Notes under the pieces: model-generated
Database searches by the model: none
The model's input: only the letters and a program-made list of their open reading frames with translations
What the model was told of the DNA's origin: nothing
Shown: positions 1 through 10,557 of the stretch, piece by piece
Numbering within the stretch: position 1 is the stretch's first letter
How the letters are laid out: every line of letters starts with the position of its first letter
Translations under genes and position numbers: made by a program
Assembly (NCBI GenBank): GCA_949358305.1
Contig: CASHSZ010000136.1
Location: forward strand, 124,001 to 188,000
Source: Strigamia acuminata
Taxonomy: Eukaryota; Arthropoda; Chilopoda; Geophilomorpha; Linotaeniidae
Reading direction: 5' to 3'
Length of the DNA stretch: 64,000 bases

Positions 1-1143
1 TTATCCCTTGATGTGGTCTGGTGTGGCTCAATTTGGCCACATCAGACTAGTCTAAGTCAGGTATTTCCCACTGTTACCCCTCCTGATTTCGTTTAGTTTA
101 TCCTACCTAATTTAAATGTTTAGTCACTCGCGACTGACTCATCGCGATGATTATTCACGAGCGCGCCTGATTGGCTTACGCGTGCTTGACTCATGGTTCT
201 CCCCTCGTTTTCTGTGATAGACTTGGCCCAAGTTCACTTCTGAGCTGTTTCAGCCAAGTCTGATCAGAAGGCGTAAGACCATGAGCTATCGTAAGTGCCT
301 TAACTGGCCGTTGTGCATTTGGCGACTTTTCCTGTGTTAATTCGCAGTAACTCCATGCCACGTAATTGTGCATGTTTGAGTATATTCATGGTCATATCGC
401 GTGTCTAAATTCCGCGTGTCATCTTTGTTTCCTTTCCTTTCGATGTTCTTTTGTGTTTACACGACGTTTTATGCCACTGACGTGCCTCTGGACTAGAGAT
501 TAGATTCAAGTAGCTAATGAGTTGTTTATTTCGTCTTTTGCGCGCGATTAGTGCGCGCTTGCTCGGTCTGGCCGCTCCGCCATTAGGGGTCCCTGCCAGA
601 TTAGCCTAAGCCACGTTTGCGTTGTTAATTCCGCACGTGAGCATTACTTCTTCCATTTTTAAGGCTCCAACAAACCCGGTAAAATTCGTGAAATGATCGA
701 ATAGGGGAATAAGCTTGCCGCCACCCTCCAGGCTGCTTATTGTTGCCCGGGCCCTTATTCGGGACCAGGCTCTCCCAGTATCGTAACTGGCGCGCCTTTC
801 AAACGCGGTTTCCAATACCAGAAACAACCGGTTCATGACAAAATGTACATTAACTTTTCAGCAATTAAAAGATATTTAAAGCCATTTTTTTTTTCAGTGT
901 AAAAAGTAAATTTATTTTCTGATTTTAAAAAGAGATCCGTTTTATAAATTCATACGGTTTTAGTATGAGTTTTTAGCGACTCGAGAGCGCTCGAACTTTT
1001 TTAACCCTTTTAACACGAATTTTTGAGTGTAAACATCAATAATTCGATACACAGTCACTGTGAATCGTCAGGGACACGGGCAGATTTCCTGCTCAACTTT
1101 GACAGGAATAGTGAACCACATATGCCGTGTGTGATGGCATGTT
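1..1143. other. Unassigned stretch with a short hairpin
   Basis: No gene could be supported here. Positions 16-47 form a hairpin: GTCTGGTGTGGC pairs with GCCACATCAGAC around an 8-base loop, with one wobble position. A 76-codon minus-strand frame at 606-836 contains the heptapeptide LEGGGKL, which also occurs in the protein at 44249-44890, but the frame has no other support. GC content is higher than in the AT-rich stretch that follows. Confidence 0.4.
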
Positions 1144-1228
1144 CTCGGCGTCGGTGCACTTTGTTTCTGCGCACTTGGCGAAATGTTTTAACGCGCCAAG
1201 TTCGCGAAACAAGTGCGCCAACGCCGAG
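1144..1228. other. Long imperfect hairpin, 37-nt arms
   Basis: The arms 1144-1180 and 1192-1228 are reverse complements apart from a few mismatches, wobbles and one-base bulges. They begin with CTCGGCGT and end with ACGCCGAG, and the loop is 11 nt (1181-1191). The overall size of 85 nt is within the range of animal microRNA precursors, but it could equally be a small fold-back element. Transcription cannot be judged from sequence. Confidence 0.6.
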
Positions 1229-1243
1229 GACTACGGTGGCCTG

Positions 1244-2010
1244 GTAGGGCCAAATAAATAAAAAGATTTTGAAAATTTTGAAAAGCTGTGGCCCAGGGGC
1301 CATTGACCCATTTGACAGATTTTGACACCAGATGTGAAGGGGAGTGTTAATAATATCTAGGACGATCAGTAGTTGATTGTCCTAGGTAATATCTTCTGTT
1401 CAACACGTGTTGTTTGTTATTTCGTTGTTGTCTTTGTAATGGATTGGAAAAGTTATGGCCTAGAGAAAAACTGTCTGTACTATCTGGTTAGGGGTGGTTA
1501 CTAGAATACAAAAGTTTCAGCCACAGTCTGTGAAGGTGTGAAGGTGTGTGAGATATTTTTGTTTTGTATTGTACCTGTTGTCTTGCCTTGCAAGTGTATG
1601 GTGCATAAACAATCCTGTTTTTATTCAACCAACGAATTGTGTTTGGGCGCCGTTTTTAAATACATTTTTATCATGCGCGTTGAACCGAAGATATTACTAC
1701 ACCCAGGAGGGCCAAATAAATAAAAATTTTCAAAAATTAAAATTTTTCAAAAAAAATGAAAAGCCGTTGCCCAGGAGGGCTCTCCAATTTTTTTCAATTT
1801 CTTAAAAAAAATCTACATGACACAGGAGGGCCATCGGACTACCGGTAGGATGACCAAATTCACTTAAAATTTTAAAAAAATTTAGATTTTTTTTTGAAAA
1901 GCTGTTGCTCTGGAGGGCCATCGACCCAGAAGGGCTATCCAAAAAATTTTCAATTTCTCAAACAAAATCCACGTGTCCAGGAAGGCCATTGGGTCAGGAG
2001 GGCCAAATTC
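1244..2010. repeat. Degenerate repeat with recurring GGAGGGCC boxes
   Basis: The core AGGAGGGCCA and close variants recur near 1244, 1285, 1705, 1770, 1822, 1910, 1926, 1978 and 1995. They are separated by AT-rich spacers of the type AATTTTGAAAAGCTGTTG. The blocks 1244-1300, 1705-1785 and 1850-1925 are diverged copies of one another. The unit length is irregular, so this is a decayed tandem repeat and not a clean satellite. No coding function is apparent. Confidence 0.55.
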
Positions 2011-2221
2011 ACATTAAATGTGACCTCTCAATTTTGCGACGGGATGGAGATCGCTATTGAGTGCTTATTAATGAATTATTAAAAACAAAATTTTGCGGTG
2101 GACGCGGTAGAAGCGGTATTTGGGGTAGCTGAGAGCTGTATTTCCATGGGGTCGCGTTCGCGGAAAATTGAGAAGCGCGGCATATGTGCGCCCTCATAAA
2201 TATGAATATATTTTCAGTCTA

Positions 2222-3280
2222 ATGGCTTCAATGAGGGATCGATTTAACCATCGACAAGTAACTTGGACTGACCCCCGTATGCCCCGCTTGTTGTCTGTGG
2301 AAGAGGCCGATAGTGAGAGACGTCGCCCGCTGACCATGTCGGGTAGAGTATCCATTCTTCGAACGCCCGCTAGAGGCCAAGGTGCTCTTCGCTACACCAC
2401 TCCCTCCTTCACCGAGCAAGGAGATGCGACCCACGAGCCCTCAATGATTTCAGTGATACATCAGCTGCCCGTGTGGGGATACGACCAACCTAATACGTTC
2501 CAAACATGGATGGAACGTGCTCGCTGTGCCGTGCGCCCCCTCTGCATGTTCCTACATGACATCAGTCTCAAAATTTTGCATGCTGTAAACACATACGAAG
2601 ATATTTTCGAGTATGTCACAGTCATTTTGGATGCCCAACAGGCTGTTCTTGAGTTTGAGAGATTACATCCTTTCTTTCACTTGCGCTGTGATGTGTGGGA
2701 CGAAGCAGTGACACGTCTCCAGCGCGCTCACTTGCCATTGACCACATTATGGACTAATTTGGTGAATGGTGGTTATGCCCAAGAACCACATCGTTACCTG
2801 GGCTCGTATAACGCATACGAGCAGATGCGTGGCAGACCATTTTATTCTGGATTAGATGTACAGCCACCCCAAGGACTAAGGGAGAAAGATTTTGACAAAG
2901 GGCCGCAGGCTTTACTGCCAGGCGATGCGATTCGACCTACCATCTTGGAGACCATTCGCCTCCAAGCCGAAACTGCCGTCACCGACGGAAACCAACGAGG
3001 AGCTGTGGGAGGAATCCCGAGTTTGGATTTAACTCCCACCTCGCCTTCACCACTGTCCTTACCTGTGATCTCGCTTTCATTACCGTCCTTATCGGCGACT
3101 CCACCTTCATCACCGTCCTTACCGGCGACCTCGCCTTCATCACCGTCCTTACCGGCGGCCCCGTCCAGGAACGAAGGCATTGTTTACGTCAATGAACCCT
3201 GGCGAAATCGAGCCCGCCCCAACGCGCAAGAAGTCTTGCCTCGTAGTCCAGAGCGAAAAAGGGCTCATCATTTCTTTTAA
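2222..3280 (+). CDS. Unrecognised 352-codon ORF with Ser/Pro-rich repeat tail
   Basis: I do not recognise this protein. The first ATG of the frame is at 2222; the frame is open upstream to 2168, but without an ATG. It lies just after TTTTCAG, so a spliced upstream start is possible. Residues about 75-230 look globular, with regular hydrophobic spacing and several Trp and Tyr. Residues about 270-315 are a Ser/Pro/Leu tail encoded by imperfect 27-bp repeats around 3040-3160 (SPSLPATSP units). The C terminus is basic, ending near KRAHHFF. The ORF is long for such an AT-rich region and its GC content is clearly higher than its flanks, so it is probably or formerly coding. A transposon-derived capsid-like protein is one possibility, but no zinc knuckle, protease or polymerase motif is present. 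Confidence 0.5.
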   Translation: MASMRDRFNHRQVTWTDPRMPRLLSVEEADSERRRPLTMSGRVSILRTPARGQGALRYTTPSFTEQGDATHEPSMISVIHQLPVWGYDQPNTFQTWMERARCAVRPLCMFLHDISLKILHAVNTYEDIFEYVTVILDAQQAVLEFERLHPFFHLRCDVWDEAVTRLQRAHLPLTTLWTNLVNGGYAQEPHRYLGSYNAYEQMRGRPFYSGLDVQPPQGLREKDFDKGPQALLPGDAIRPTILETIRLQAETAVTDGNQRGAVGGIPSLDLTPTSPSPLSLPVISLSLPSLSATPPSSPSLPATSPSSPSLPAAPSRNEGIVYVNEPWRNRARPNAQEVLPRSPERKRAHHFF

Positions 3281-3730
3281 AAAAACGCACTCGTCCTGAG
3301 CAAAGGCAATTGCAAGTACCTTCTGAAAAAGAAAATTTTTTTGTTTGTGTTTTTATGTTGGTTGTAAAGTAAATATACAACAATCTGTATCGTCTGTGAA
3401 CAGCTTTCTTCCTAGAAACACTTCAATTACCGTAACCGTGTATTCACGCACCCTTTTCTCGACACCATCTTGACGAACAATTCTCTTTTACAACAACGGA
3501 TAAGGATCTCGACAATGTGTTATTTTTTCAATTCAAACTGTGTAACCCGGAGTAAGTTAATTTGTAAAAAAAATTGCAATGAGAATTATATTTTCTGTTA
3601 TTCATCATCACAATAAGTTTAATATTTTTTCCTGTTAGGCTTAGAACTTGTTACATTGTTATTATATTTCGTTAATATATATATATATATTATAAACTAC
3701 TTGAATACGAATAAACTACTTGAATATATA
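3281..3730. other. AT-rich flank with a microduplication
   Basis: There is no gene. A (TA)n run lies at about 3674-3692. A roughly 30-bp segment at 3689-3718, containing AACTACTTGAATACGAATA, recurs directly after the MITE at about 4498-4527, so the MITE sits between two local direct repeats. Confidence 0.6.
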
Positions 3731-4494
3731 CAGGGTGTCCTAAAAGTCTGTATCACTCCAAATATTTCCTGAGCAATTACACCTAGGCCAAATTTGATGA
3801 AGTGATCGTATAGGAAGTTGGGTGAGAGCAATCCAATGACGTCATCAAATTTGATCTTGAAAGTCATTTTCAAGGTCATTCACTTTCTAACTTCTAAACC
3901 AATCAGGTTAGAGCAAAAAAGTCAATTACAAAGTTGTAGAGCACCATCAAATTAATACTATCCAATTTATCGTAGTCATCTTAAGTTAAATGTTTTCTTT
4001 TTTAAAAGGAGACAAATCAGCTGAAATAAAGTCAGTCATTGTGACAAAACTTAAATTTCTATTAGAAAAATACTGAATTACTTAAATAAACGTATTCAAA
4101 TGTACATTATTATGCAAGTAAACGAGAGAAACCACTGCCTTTTTTTAATGCCTCAATAATTATTTTATCACAGGAATAAAAAATTTCACTTTGCTGATTT
4201 TTTTCTGATTTGCCTCCTTTTTAAAAAGAAAACATTTAACTTAAGATGACTAAGATAAATTGGATAGTACTAATTTGATGGTGCTCTACAACTTTGTAAT
4301 TGACTTTTTTGCTCTAACCTGATTGGTTTAGAAGTTAGCAAGTGAATGACCTTGAAAATGACCTTCAAGGTCAAATTTGGAGACGTCATTGGATTTCTCT
4401 CACCCAACTTCCTATACGATCGCTTCATCAAAATTGGCCTAGATGCAATTGCTCAGGAAATATTTGGAGGGGTACAGACTTTTAGGACACCCTG
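3731..4494. mobile_element. Long-TIR MITE, CAGGGTGTCC termini
   Basis: The first roughly 290 bp are repeated in inverted orientation in the last roughly 290 bp, leaving a short AT-rich centre near 4030-4190. The ends are CAGGGTGTCC and GGACACCCTG, flanked by TA on both sides. That fits a Tc1/mariner-type TA target duplication, which is an inference from the termini. There is no transposase ORF, so the element is non-autonomous. The arms have diverged by scattered substitutions, so the insertion is not recent. Confidence 0.85.
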
Positions 4495-4548
4495 TATATT
4501 ATAAACTACTTGAATACGAATAAACTAGCAGAGAAGGCAAGAAAAACA

Positions 4549-5361
4549 ATGGTTACAAACAAGGCAGTCTTTGACAGGAAACAGAAACAAAAACAGAAGG
4601 AGGAAGAAATACCGGCAGTCAAAATCAACTGTGACCTCCCACCTTGTTGCTGTAACACACAGATGGTCACTCAAATAAATACACAACTGGTTAAAGAAGT
4701 AATGATGTAGGTATTTAACATTTAATAAACCAAAAAAATTGATTCCTAAAAAATATTTTTTTTATTTTCAGGGAGATGAAGAACCTGTCGGGAGCCCAAC
4801 TCCAGGTTTTGATCAAACAAAACCAGAGTTATTTGCAGGAAATTACCAAGGGAGGGGTGAGTTTGCATTTCTATTTTAAAAAACTAAATTTTACACGACC
4901 CGCCTTGTTTCTTCCTAACCTAGCCTAACCTAAACCAGTCCTTGGTGTATATGATTTTTTAGTGTAGAAATAAGGGAAAATAATGTTGAACTAGTCTTAA
5001 GGGCATTTTTTTAACAAAAATTTCAGCGGGTTTGTAATCGACATCGAGATTACTGCAACGGTAATGCAAGCGCAAGAAAAAACATGATGATGCACGATGT
5101 GTCTATTGAGATGTTCACCGATGATCAAGCCACTTTCGTAATGACCGAATTAGTGTCGATGTTTAGTCAGCTCTGGCGTACGGTAATTTAATATATAATT
5201 TATCATGTGCAGAAATTGTCATTCTTGTTTTATTTTAGAAACGAAATTATGTTTTTAATGTGATATTACCAGAGGCGTTAATAAAAATTCTAATGGACCA
5301 TAAAGGTTTAAGTTACTGTGCAGCGGAAGAAATAACGTTTCAAGGAAGATTCCTACATTAG
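4549..5361 (+). CDS. Small four-exon gene, unrecognised
   Basis: Four exons join in phase across canonical sites: 4549-4706, 4772-4856, 5027-5182 and 5239-5361. Donors are GTAGGT, GTGAGT and GTAATT, and each acceptor follows a T-rich tract ending CAG or TAG. The result is 173 aa. The N-terminal part is Lys/Gln/Glu-rich, then comes a Cys cluster (PPCCC), a helical stretch, and a C-terminal part with a YVFNVILPEALIKI motif. I do not recognise the family. An acceptor-like CTAG lies just before the N-terminal frame at about 4524-4527, so upstream exons may exist. A further good donor (GTAAGA) follows the stop codon, so the present stop may be secondary. The gene starts 55 bp after a MITE. Confidence 0.55.
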
Positions 5362-5414
5362 GAATCATCTTCATGGGTAAGAAGGGTTTAGCAGTTACAG
5401 TAGGAATTCCTCAT

Positions 5415-6810
5415 AATTTATGAGATAAATTTCATCTTTAACAAAATTTGTAAATTTAATTTACAATACATTTAATCAAATTAAATTACATTTTTCTTGC
5501 AGTGACTATTCCTTGCCGTCCACCTCCTGTTTCTGGCCATCATCCCTCGATAATAATTTAATTGTTTTTGAGTAATAACGTGGTCATTCTGCATTTTAAC
5601 GTCATGTCGGTGTTAGTGAAGACGAATTCGTTTTTAAATTTGTGCCCAACTTGATTAAAAAAACATATTAGATGTCCAAGATGATGTAGACATTTAGCCT
5701 AAATTTTATAAATATTTGCAAAAAAAATGTACTATTCTTCAGATTATCAATAAAACTTAAATTACAGGCCCTAATTTTAACATACTTATTCATCTAGACT
5801 TTAATAAAATTGCTTTTTCACCAGCCATGTTTTGCTCTATACCGGCTATAGACTTCGACTTTTTGAGCGAGATTTAAAAAACATGATAAACACATGACAA
5901 ATGACAAGCAAGGCTATGGAGAATGCGCTTTATTGATTTCTAAAATACATTCGATTTATTTTAATATTTTACAATTAAGCTTTATTGATTTCTAAAATAA
6001 ATTCGATTTATTTTAATATTTTACAAATATGTTTATAGAAAAACATTTCACAAAATGAAAATGTTGTAGAAATAAATTTACCTTTCAGATAAAAAACCAG
6101 TGTAGGCCAGATTGTTTACAGCTACTTGGTACATAGTACCTCATCTAAACATCCTTCTTTCTCAAGTAAAAACTGAAAAAAAAATAAACCAAATTCAGAT
6201 AATGCAATCCAAGTTTTAAAACACAACCACTATTTATATTATCTTCATCTGCTAGTGCAAGAAATTTACTTCTGACATTATCCAAAATTGGATTTCCTAT
6301 ATTCGAATGATAATTTAGCACCTCTGCAGCCATTTTTGCCGATTTTGTAAACACAGTATTTGTCACAGCTAATTTTGCAAAAGTGGTATTGTTAACTAAA
6401 ACTGATCTAATATCAGCTAGCTGCCAGTGTGGAGATGTCAGGGCTAGAGATGTCATCGTACCAGCAAACAGATGCCATAGGTAATCAAATAACATTTCAA
6501 AAAAATAATTGTTCAATCTATAGATTTATCAAATAGCTACAAAATTTAGTTTCAATTACCTAAAATTGCATTTCCGAGAAATTTGTGTCTGATATAACAA
6601 CCAGTCTCTAATATATTACTGTAGTGTGGAGGATAAGTTATTGCTAGAAAGAGAAAGGATTTATCTCGAAACACGTAGCAAATTTTATTTTCAAAATTAC
6701 TCAATCTCATTAATTGTTCATCAGGTATACATTTCTCTGGATTGATTAAAGCGTCCTTTATCACATTCGTGTTTGTCGCGCCAGGCTGAATACCAAGTCT
6801 TAACTACGAA
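5415..6810. repeat. Diverged segmental duplicate of 24.4-25.3 kb
   Basis: The stretch about 5415-5512 (AT-rich, ending TTTCTTGCAGTG) matches 24400-24516. The stretch 6122-6806 matches 24640-25330. The intervening 5520-6120 has no counterpart in the second copy and contains an internal direct repeat: AAGCTTTATTGATTTC occurs at about 5977 and a close form at about 5927. The orientation is the same in both copies, so this is an intrachromosomal duplication with a later insertion or a deletion in one copy. Confidence 0.65.
6122..6806 (-). pseudogene. Decayed RNase IIIb fragment of the Dicer-like gene
   Basis: The minus strand encodes the same C-terminal segment as the intact Dicer-like gene at 24534-27461. 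The end of the large exon (6806-6560) includes FENKICYVFRDKSFL and RHKFLGNAIL. The next exon (about 6504-6240) includes ADIRSVLVNNTTFAKLAV. The final exon starts at 6172 and stops at 6122. The acceptor of the middle exon has lost its AG (AAAGATT became AAATGTT) and its donor GTATGT has become ATAAAT. The last exon runs into an early stop. No upstream PAZ or RNase IIIa sequence is present. This is a partial duplicate that can no longer be spliced like its parent. Confidence 0.8.
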
Positions 6811-7478
6811 ACGGAATAAATGTAACAACATGATTGTAGAGAAAACAGAAACTTGAACATTTGTAAAATTAAGTAAGAATTGCAAACAAATCCAACACTC
6901 ATTAAACAAATCAAAACTTAAACAGGAAAAACAGATCTACATAACTTAGAATTAAAAACAACCGCCTTAACAAATCGGCCAATCACGAAGCTTGAATTGT
7001 TTAATACAAAAGCGACCTTCATTAGACATCTTTAGATAGCTGACTTTGTACAGTGATATCTGTTTTATGTATTTTATATAATTAATACTTAAAGTTATAT
7101 AAATTTTACTTAAATTTATACAATTTGTACTTGATTTCACTTGAATAAGATTTTAAACAATTTTATTTGATTCAAGATGATTTGATAGTGATTTTTACAA
7201 TTTTACTTAATTGTATACAATTTTACTTGATTTAAAATGAGTCGTATCTGTATTATCCGCTTCATTACCTGTTTTATTTAATTTACACCCGGCATAATAT
7301 TAAATAAAAATACTATATACATTTGTTGAAAGAATTTACTATTTCAAACCACTAAAAGCTATTAATTTGTGAAAATGTATTTGCAAAAAATACAGATTTG
7401 TTTTAAATTTTACTTCGCTTCTTGTTTCTGGTTACATATAACACTATAACTGCGATGGATGTCTAGTTTTCAACCAAC
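6811..7478. other. AT-rich intergenic stretch upstream of RPB3
   Basis: No gene is seen. It holds runs such as TTTTACTTGATTTAAAATGA repeated loosely at 7105-7240. The last 60 bp before the RPB3 start codon presumably contain its core promoter, but I see no convincing TATA box. Confidence 0.4.
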
Positions 7479-8294
7479 ATGTCGTACGCAAATGTACCGT
7501 CCTTTCATGTCAGCGAAATAACAGAAGAAAATATCAAGTTTGTTCTTAAAGACACCGACCTAAGTGTGGCGAACAGCATTCGACGTGTTTTTATAGCTGA
7601 AGTGCCAACAATGGCAATTGATTGGGTTCAAATAGAAAGGAATTCCACAGTTTTACACGATGAATTCATTTCTCATCGAATGGGCTTAATCCCGCTGACT
7701 AGCGATCATGTTGTCGATAAAATGCTGTATTCAAAGGACTGTAGCTGTGTCGATTTTTGCCACGATTGTTCTGTGGAATTTACCCTGGACGTAAAATGCA
7801 CGACTGATCAAACTCGTCACGTGACGACCGCGGATTTGAAGAGTAGCGATCCCCGAGTCGTTCCGGTAACTTCACGACATCGAGAAGACGACACCTGTGA
7901 ATACGGAGAAACGGATGACATTTTGATTGTGAAATTAACAAAGGATCAAGGGCTGAAGCTGCGAGCCTACGCGAAGATGGGCTTGGGGCGAGAACATGCA
8001 AAGTGGAACCCAACGTGCGGGGTGGCGTTTGAATACGACCCAGATAATGCTTTTCGTCATACCACGTTTACGAAGCCAAACGAGTGGCACAAAAGTGAAT
8101 ATTCAGAACTCGAAGAAGGTAGCTTTGAAGCTCCCTACGTGGCGGATGGAAAACCAAACAAATTCTTCTTCAACATTGAATCAACAGGTGCTTTACGACC
8201 GGAAAATATTGTTCTCAAGGGGTTCAATGTGTTAAAAAGAAAGCTAAGCGATTTACAAACTCAGCTTTATCATGAAATCCAAATGATGTGCTGA
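7479..8294 (+). CDS. Polr2C: DNA-directed RNA polymerase II subunit RPB3 (intronless)
   Basis: This is a 271-aa protein with the full RPB3 layout and a length typical of the family. RPB3 forms the alpha-like heterodimer with RPB11 that seeds assembly of nuclear RNA polymerase II. Visible features are an N-terminal dimerisation segment ([24 protein letters not shown], given in part), the alpha-motif HRMGLIPL, and the zinc loop [11 protein letters not shown] with four Cys spaced CxCx3Cx2C near residue 90. The insert domain follows, and the second dimerisation helix ends [15 protein letters not shown]. The start context AACATGTCG is good and there are no internal stops. AATAAA signals lie near 8367-8378. 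The gene has no introns here, so it may be a natural single-exon gene or an intact retrocopy. The next gene is convergent on the minus strand. Confidence 0.95.
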   Translation: MSYANVPSFHVSEITEENIKFVLKDTDLSVANSIRRVFIAEVPTMAIDWVQIERNSTVLHDEFISHRMGLIPLTSDHVVDKMLYSKDCSCVDFCHDCSVEFTLDVKCTTDQTRHVTTADLKSSDPRVVPVTSRHREDDTCEYGETDDILIVKLTKDQGLKLRAYAKMGLGREHAKWNPTCGVAFEYDPDNAFRHTTFTKPNEWHKSEYSELEEGSFEAPYVADGKPNKFFFNIESTGALRPENIVLKGFNVLKRKLSDLQTQLYHEIQMMC

Positions 8295-8299
8295 CTATA

Positions 8300-8636
8300 T
8301 TAGTTAATGGATTTATTAATTTCACACGCATCAATTACAAAATGTAACTTATTTGAATCTATATAAATAAAAAATAAAATTGTGTACAAACGGTGCGTAA
8401 CGTTTAAACAGCGCTGCTTCTTTAGTGACGCCTTTTCCCACGAATGAACAATCGTTAATATTTTTCCTAAATCGCCATAAACTGTGGCAACTTGCAAATA
8501 AATGAGAAAGTCTACAGTGCGAATTACCACCGTGTGATTGCCGTTGTTATCGACTACTACACGAAGTGATTTTTGCTCTCCTGAACGGGAAACGAATTCA
8601 CACGAGAGGAACGAACTGAAACGCCAAACTTGTCCT
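8300..8636 (-). CDS. Unrecognised 3' exon, convergent with RPB3
   Basis: An open frame of about 112 codons runs from a possible acceptor (GTGAAG before 8636) to a stop at 8300, six bases past the RPB3 stop. It includes the hydrophobic, regular-looking segment VVIRTVDFLIYLQVATVYG and a conserved-looking VVVDNNGNH. An alternative acceptor (GTTCAG) lies at 8581. A likely upstream exon with donor GTAAGT ends at about 8735, but its frame does not join cleanly. I do not recognise the family. The last roughly 35 residues are AT-rich and may be untranslated sequence read through. Splicing and start are unresolved. Confidence 0.4.
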
Positions 8637-8639
8637 CTT

Positions 8640-10557
8640 CACATTTTCCCCTGGTAACAAACAGTTAGAAATAAATAAATATTAGTTTCGGTCATCGGTT
8701 TGGAATATTTAATTGCAATAAATTATGCACTTACCGGTATTTACGTTTAATCATGCTTTTAATACGTTGACAAAATGTACTTCTTTCGATTTGCAGTGAC
8801 AATCTACTTGTAATTCATCCGTTGTTGACAGTTGTTTTAACATATTGCACCGAAAGTTAGAGTATCAGTCACTTCGATCTTTGAAAAGTAAAATTTTATT
8901 TTATATTACGGAGTATTTTATATGAATCAATCTATTTTTTATGTCAATGTGCAATTTTTCTACTTAGATCATCGACGTTTTGTGGATTAAACATGGGAAC
9001 ACCAACAAGATGACTAGCGCACTTTTTTCCATGTTTGTGTTCATCTTTAACAGATCTAATAAATAAAAAAACCACTACGGCATCTCTATGCCGTTGATGT
9101 CGAGCAGTCTATGCCGTTGACGAAACAAAATGGAACATTCAGATGCAAAAAGTAACCATTTATGACGTGAGTAAGTAAAGACAAATTCCTTCAACTGAAT
9201 GTACTTAGTTCCGTTTTTGTCGCTAGTCAGCGCCAGCAGACCAACTAATTGCTATTGGCACAGATTTGACCGAGTTATCAGCCTCCTCGCCAAGATAATC
9301 TGGCGAGCGCCGCCGATCGCAGCCAGAGAGGAGGACATTTTCTAAAGGTTTACTATGTTCTATTGTTGTAAAAAGGTATGTTAAGAGTAACAAATATCTT
9401 CTTTATCATTTCAGGGAAGGCTTTTTAGCACATCAGTTTCTGTAAATGTAAGTTTTACTATTTTCTATTGTTGTAAATGTAAAAAAAGATTAAATATAAT
9501 GGTGTAACACACAAACGTGTTCACTAAAACATGAATAAAAACATGTTCAAATGAGTGAATCGGTATTTTTATTTATTTATTCATTTATTTTCATGTTTCA
9601 TCAATTCATCTAAACCTACAGTACTGTAGTGGCATAAATTTCAATCCGTCTACTTAAGAAAGCCACTGCCACCAGAGCGCGCGCTCGCACTTCTTCTCAT
9701 ATCAACACGAAGCAGCAAATTCCTTGGATTTTCGTTCTGCTTCAAAATGACGGTTTGTGCGTTGTTCTTTGACGTTTCTTCTTCATCCAAATTTGCCCAA
9801 ATTTTGATCTAACAACCATCCAACGGTCTAAAAACATCGCCAAAACGTGTAAGAGAGTTTTAGGTAAGTATTGGGTAGGAATTGGATGACTGGGAAGCGT
9901 TTAAATGGCAAAAAGTTAGCTTTTTTCGGGTTTAGGCAGTTAGGGTTAGTTGCAAGTACAGTACATGTGGCCGCTCTTGTTGTTTCTGACGCCATAACTG
10001 TTGTTGTCGGTAAGTTGGAAATTGCGAGCGAAGTTTGTTCGATGTTGGATGCGAGTTTATCTTCACTTAGTACTGGGTTTTGTTTGCTCGAGGTTTGCTT
10101 TATGTTGTATTAATTTTTGCGAGCAATCGACGCGTTTTTGTGGATTAATTTAGTTTTTTTTTTTTATATTTTCGTATTATACGAAGTGTGGAAAATTCGA
10201 TCCACACCAGCATTTAAGTTGCTGTCAAAGTGGCAGCGATGGTGGAAAATTGGTTCTTGTTTTTGGGTTTTTCGTGCTGGAATGAATGGGTTCTTATAAT
10301 ATAATTATTTTTAAATTATAAAAAAAATATTTTAGAAAAATTAAAATATTTTTTTATTGCTGGGAAAAATTGAAATTGTCGGGAATTGGTTGAAAATTGA
10401 TTGAATATTTGCTTAAATATTCTAAAATGGTTTATTAAATGCAACAACGATTTTCCGTCGTTTCAAAGGCGAAAAACATGAAATTAAATTTTTGTTTTTG
10501 ATGTTAAAATAATTTTTTGGTAATAAAAATTAACCAGAAGTAAATTTATTTATTTAG
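8640..10557. other. Intergenic stretch with exon-like donor sites
   Basis: No convincing CDS was found. Strong donor-like GTAAGT sites occur at about 8735 (minus) and 9863 (plus, after GAGTTTTAG). The latter follows a GC-richer block at 9660-9860 that could be a 5' exon of the downstream mRpS11 copy. Homopurine and homopyrimidine runs occur throughout. A 60-81 codon plus-strand frame at 9871-10299 is not supported by composition. Confidence 0.35.
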
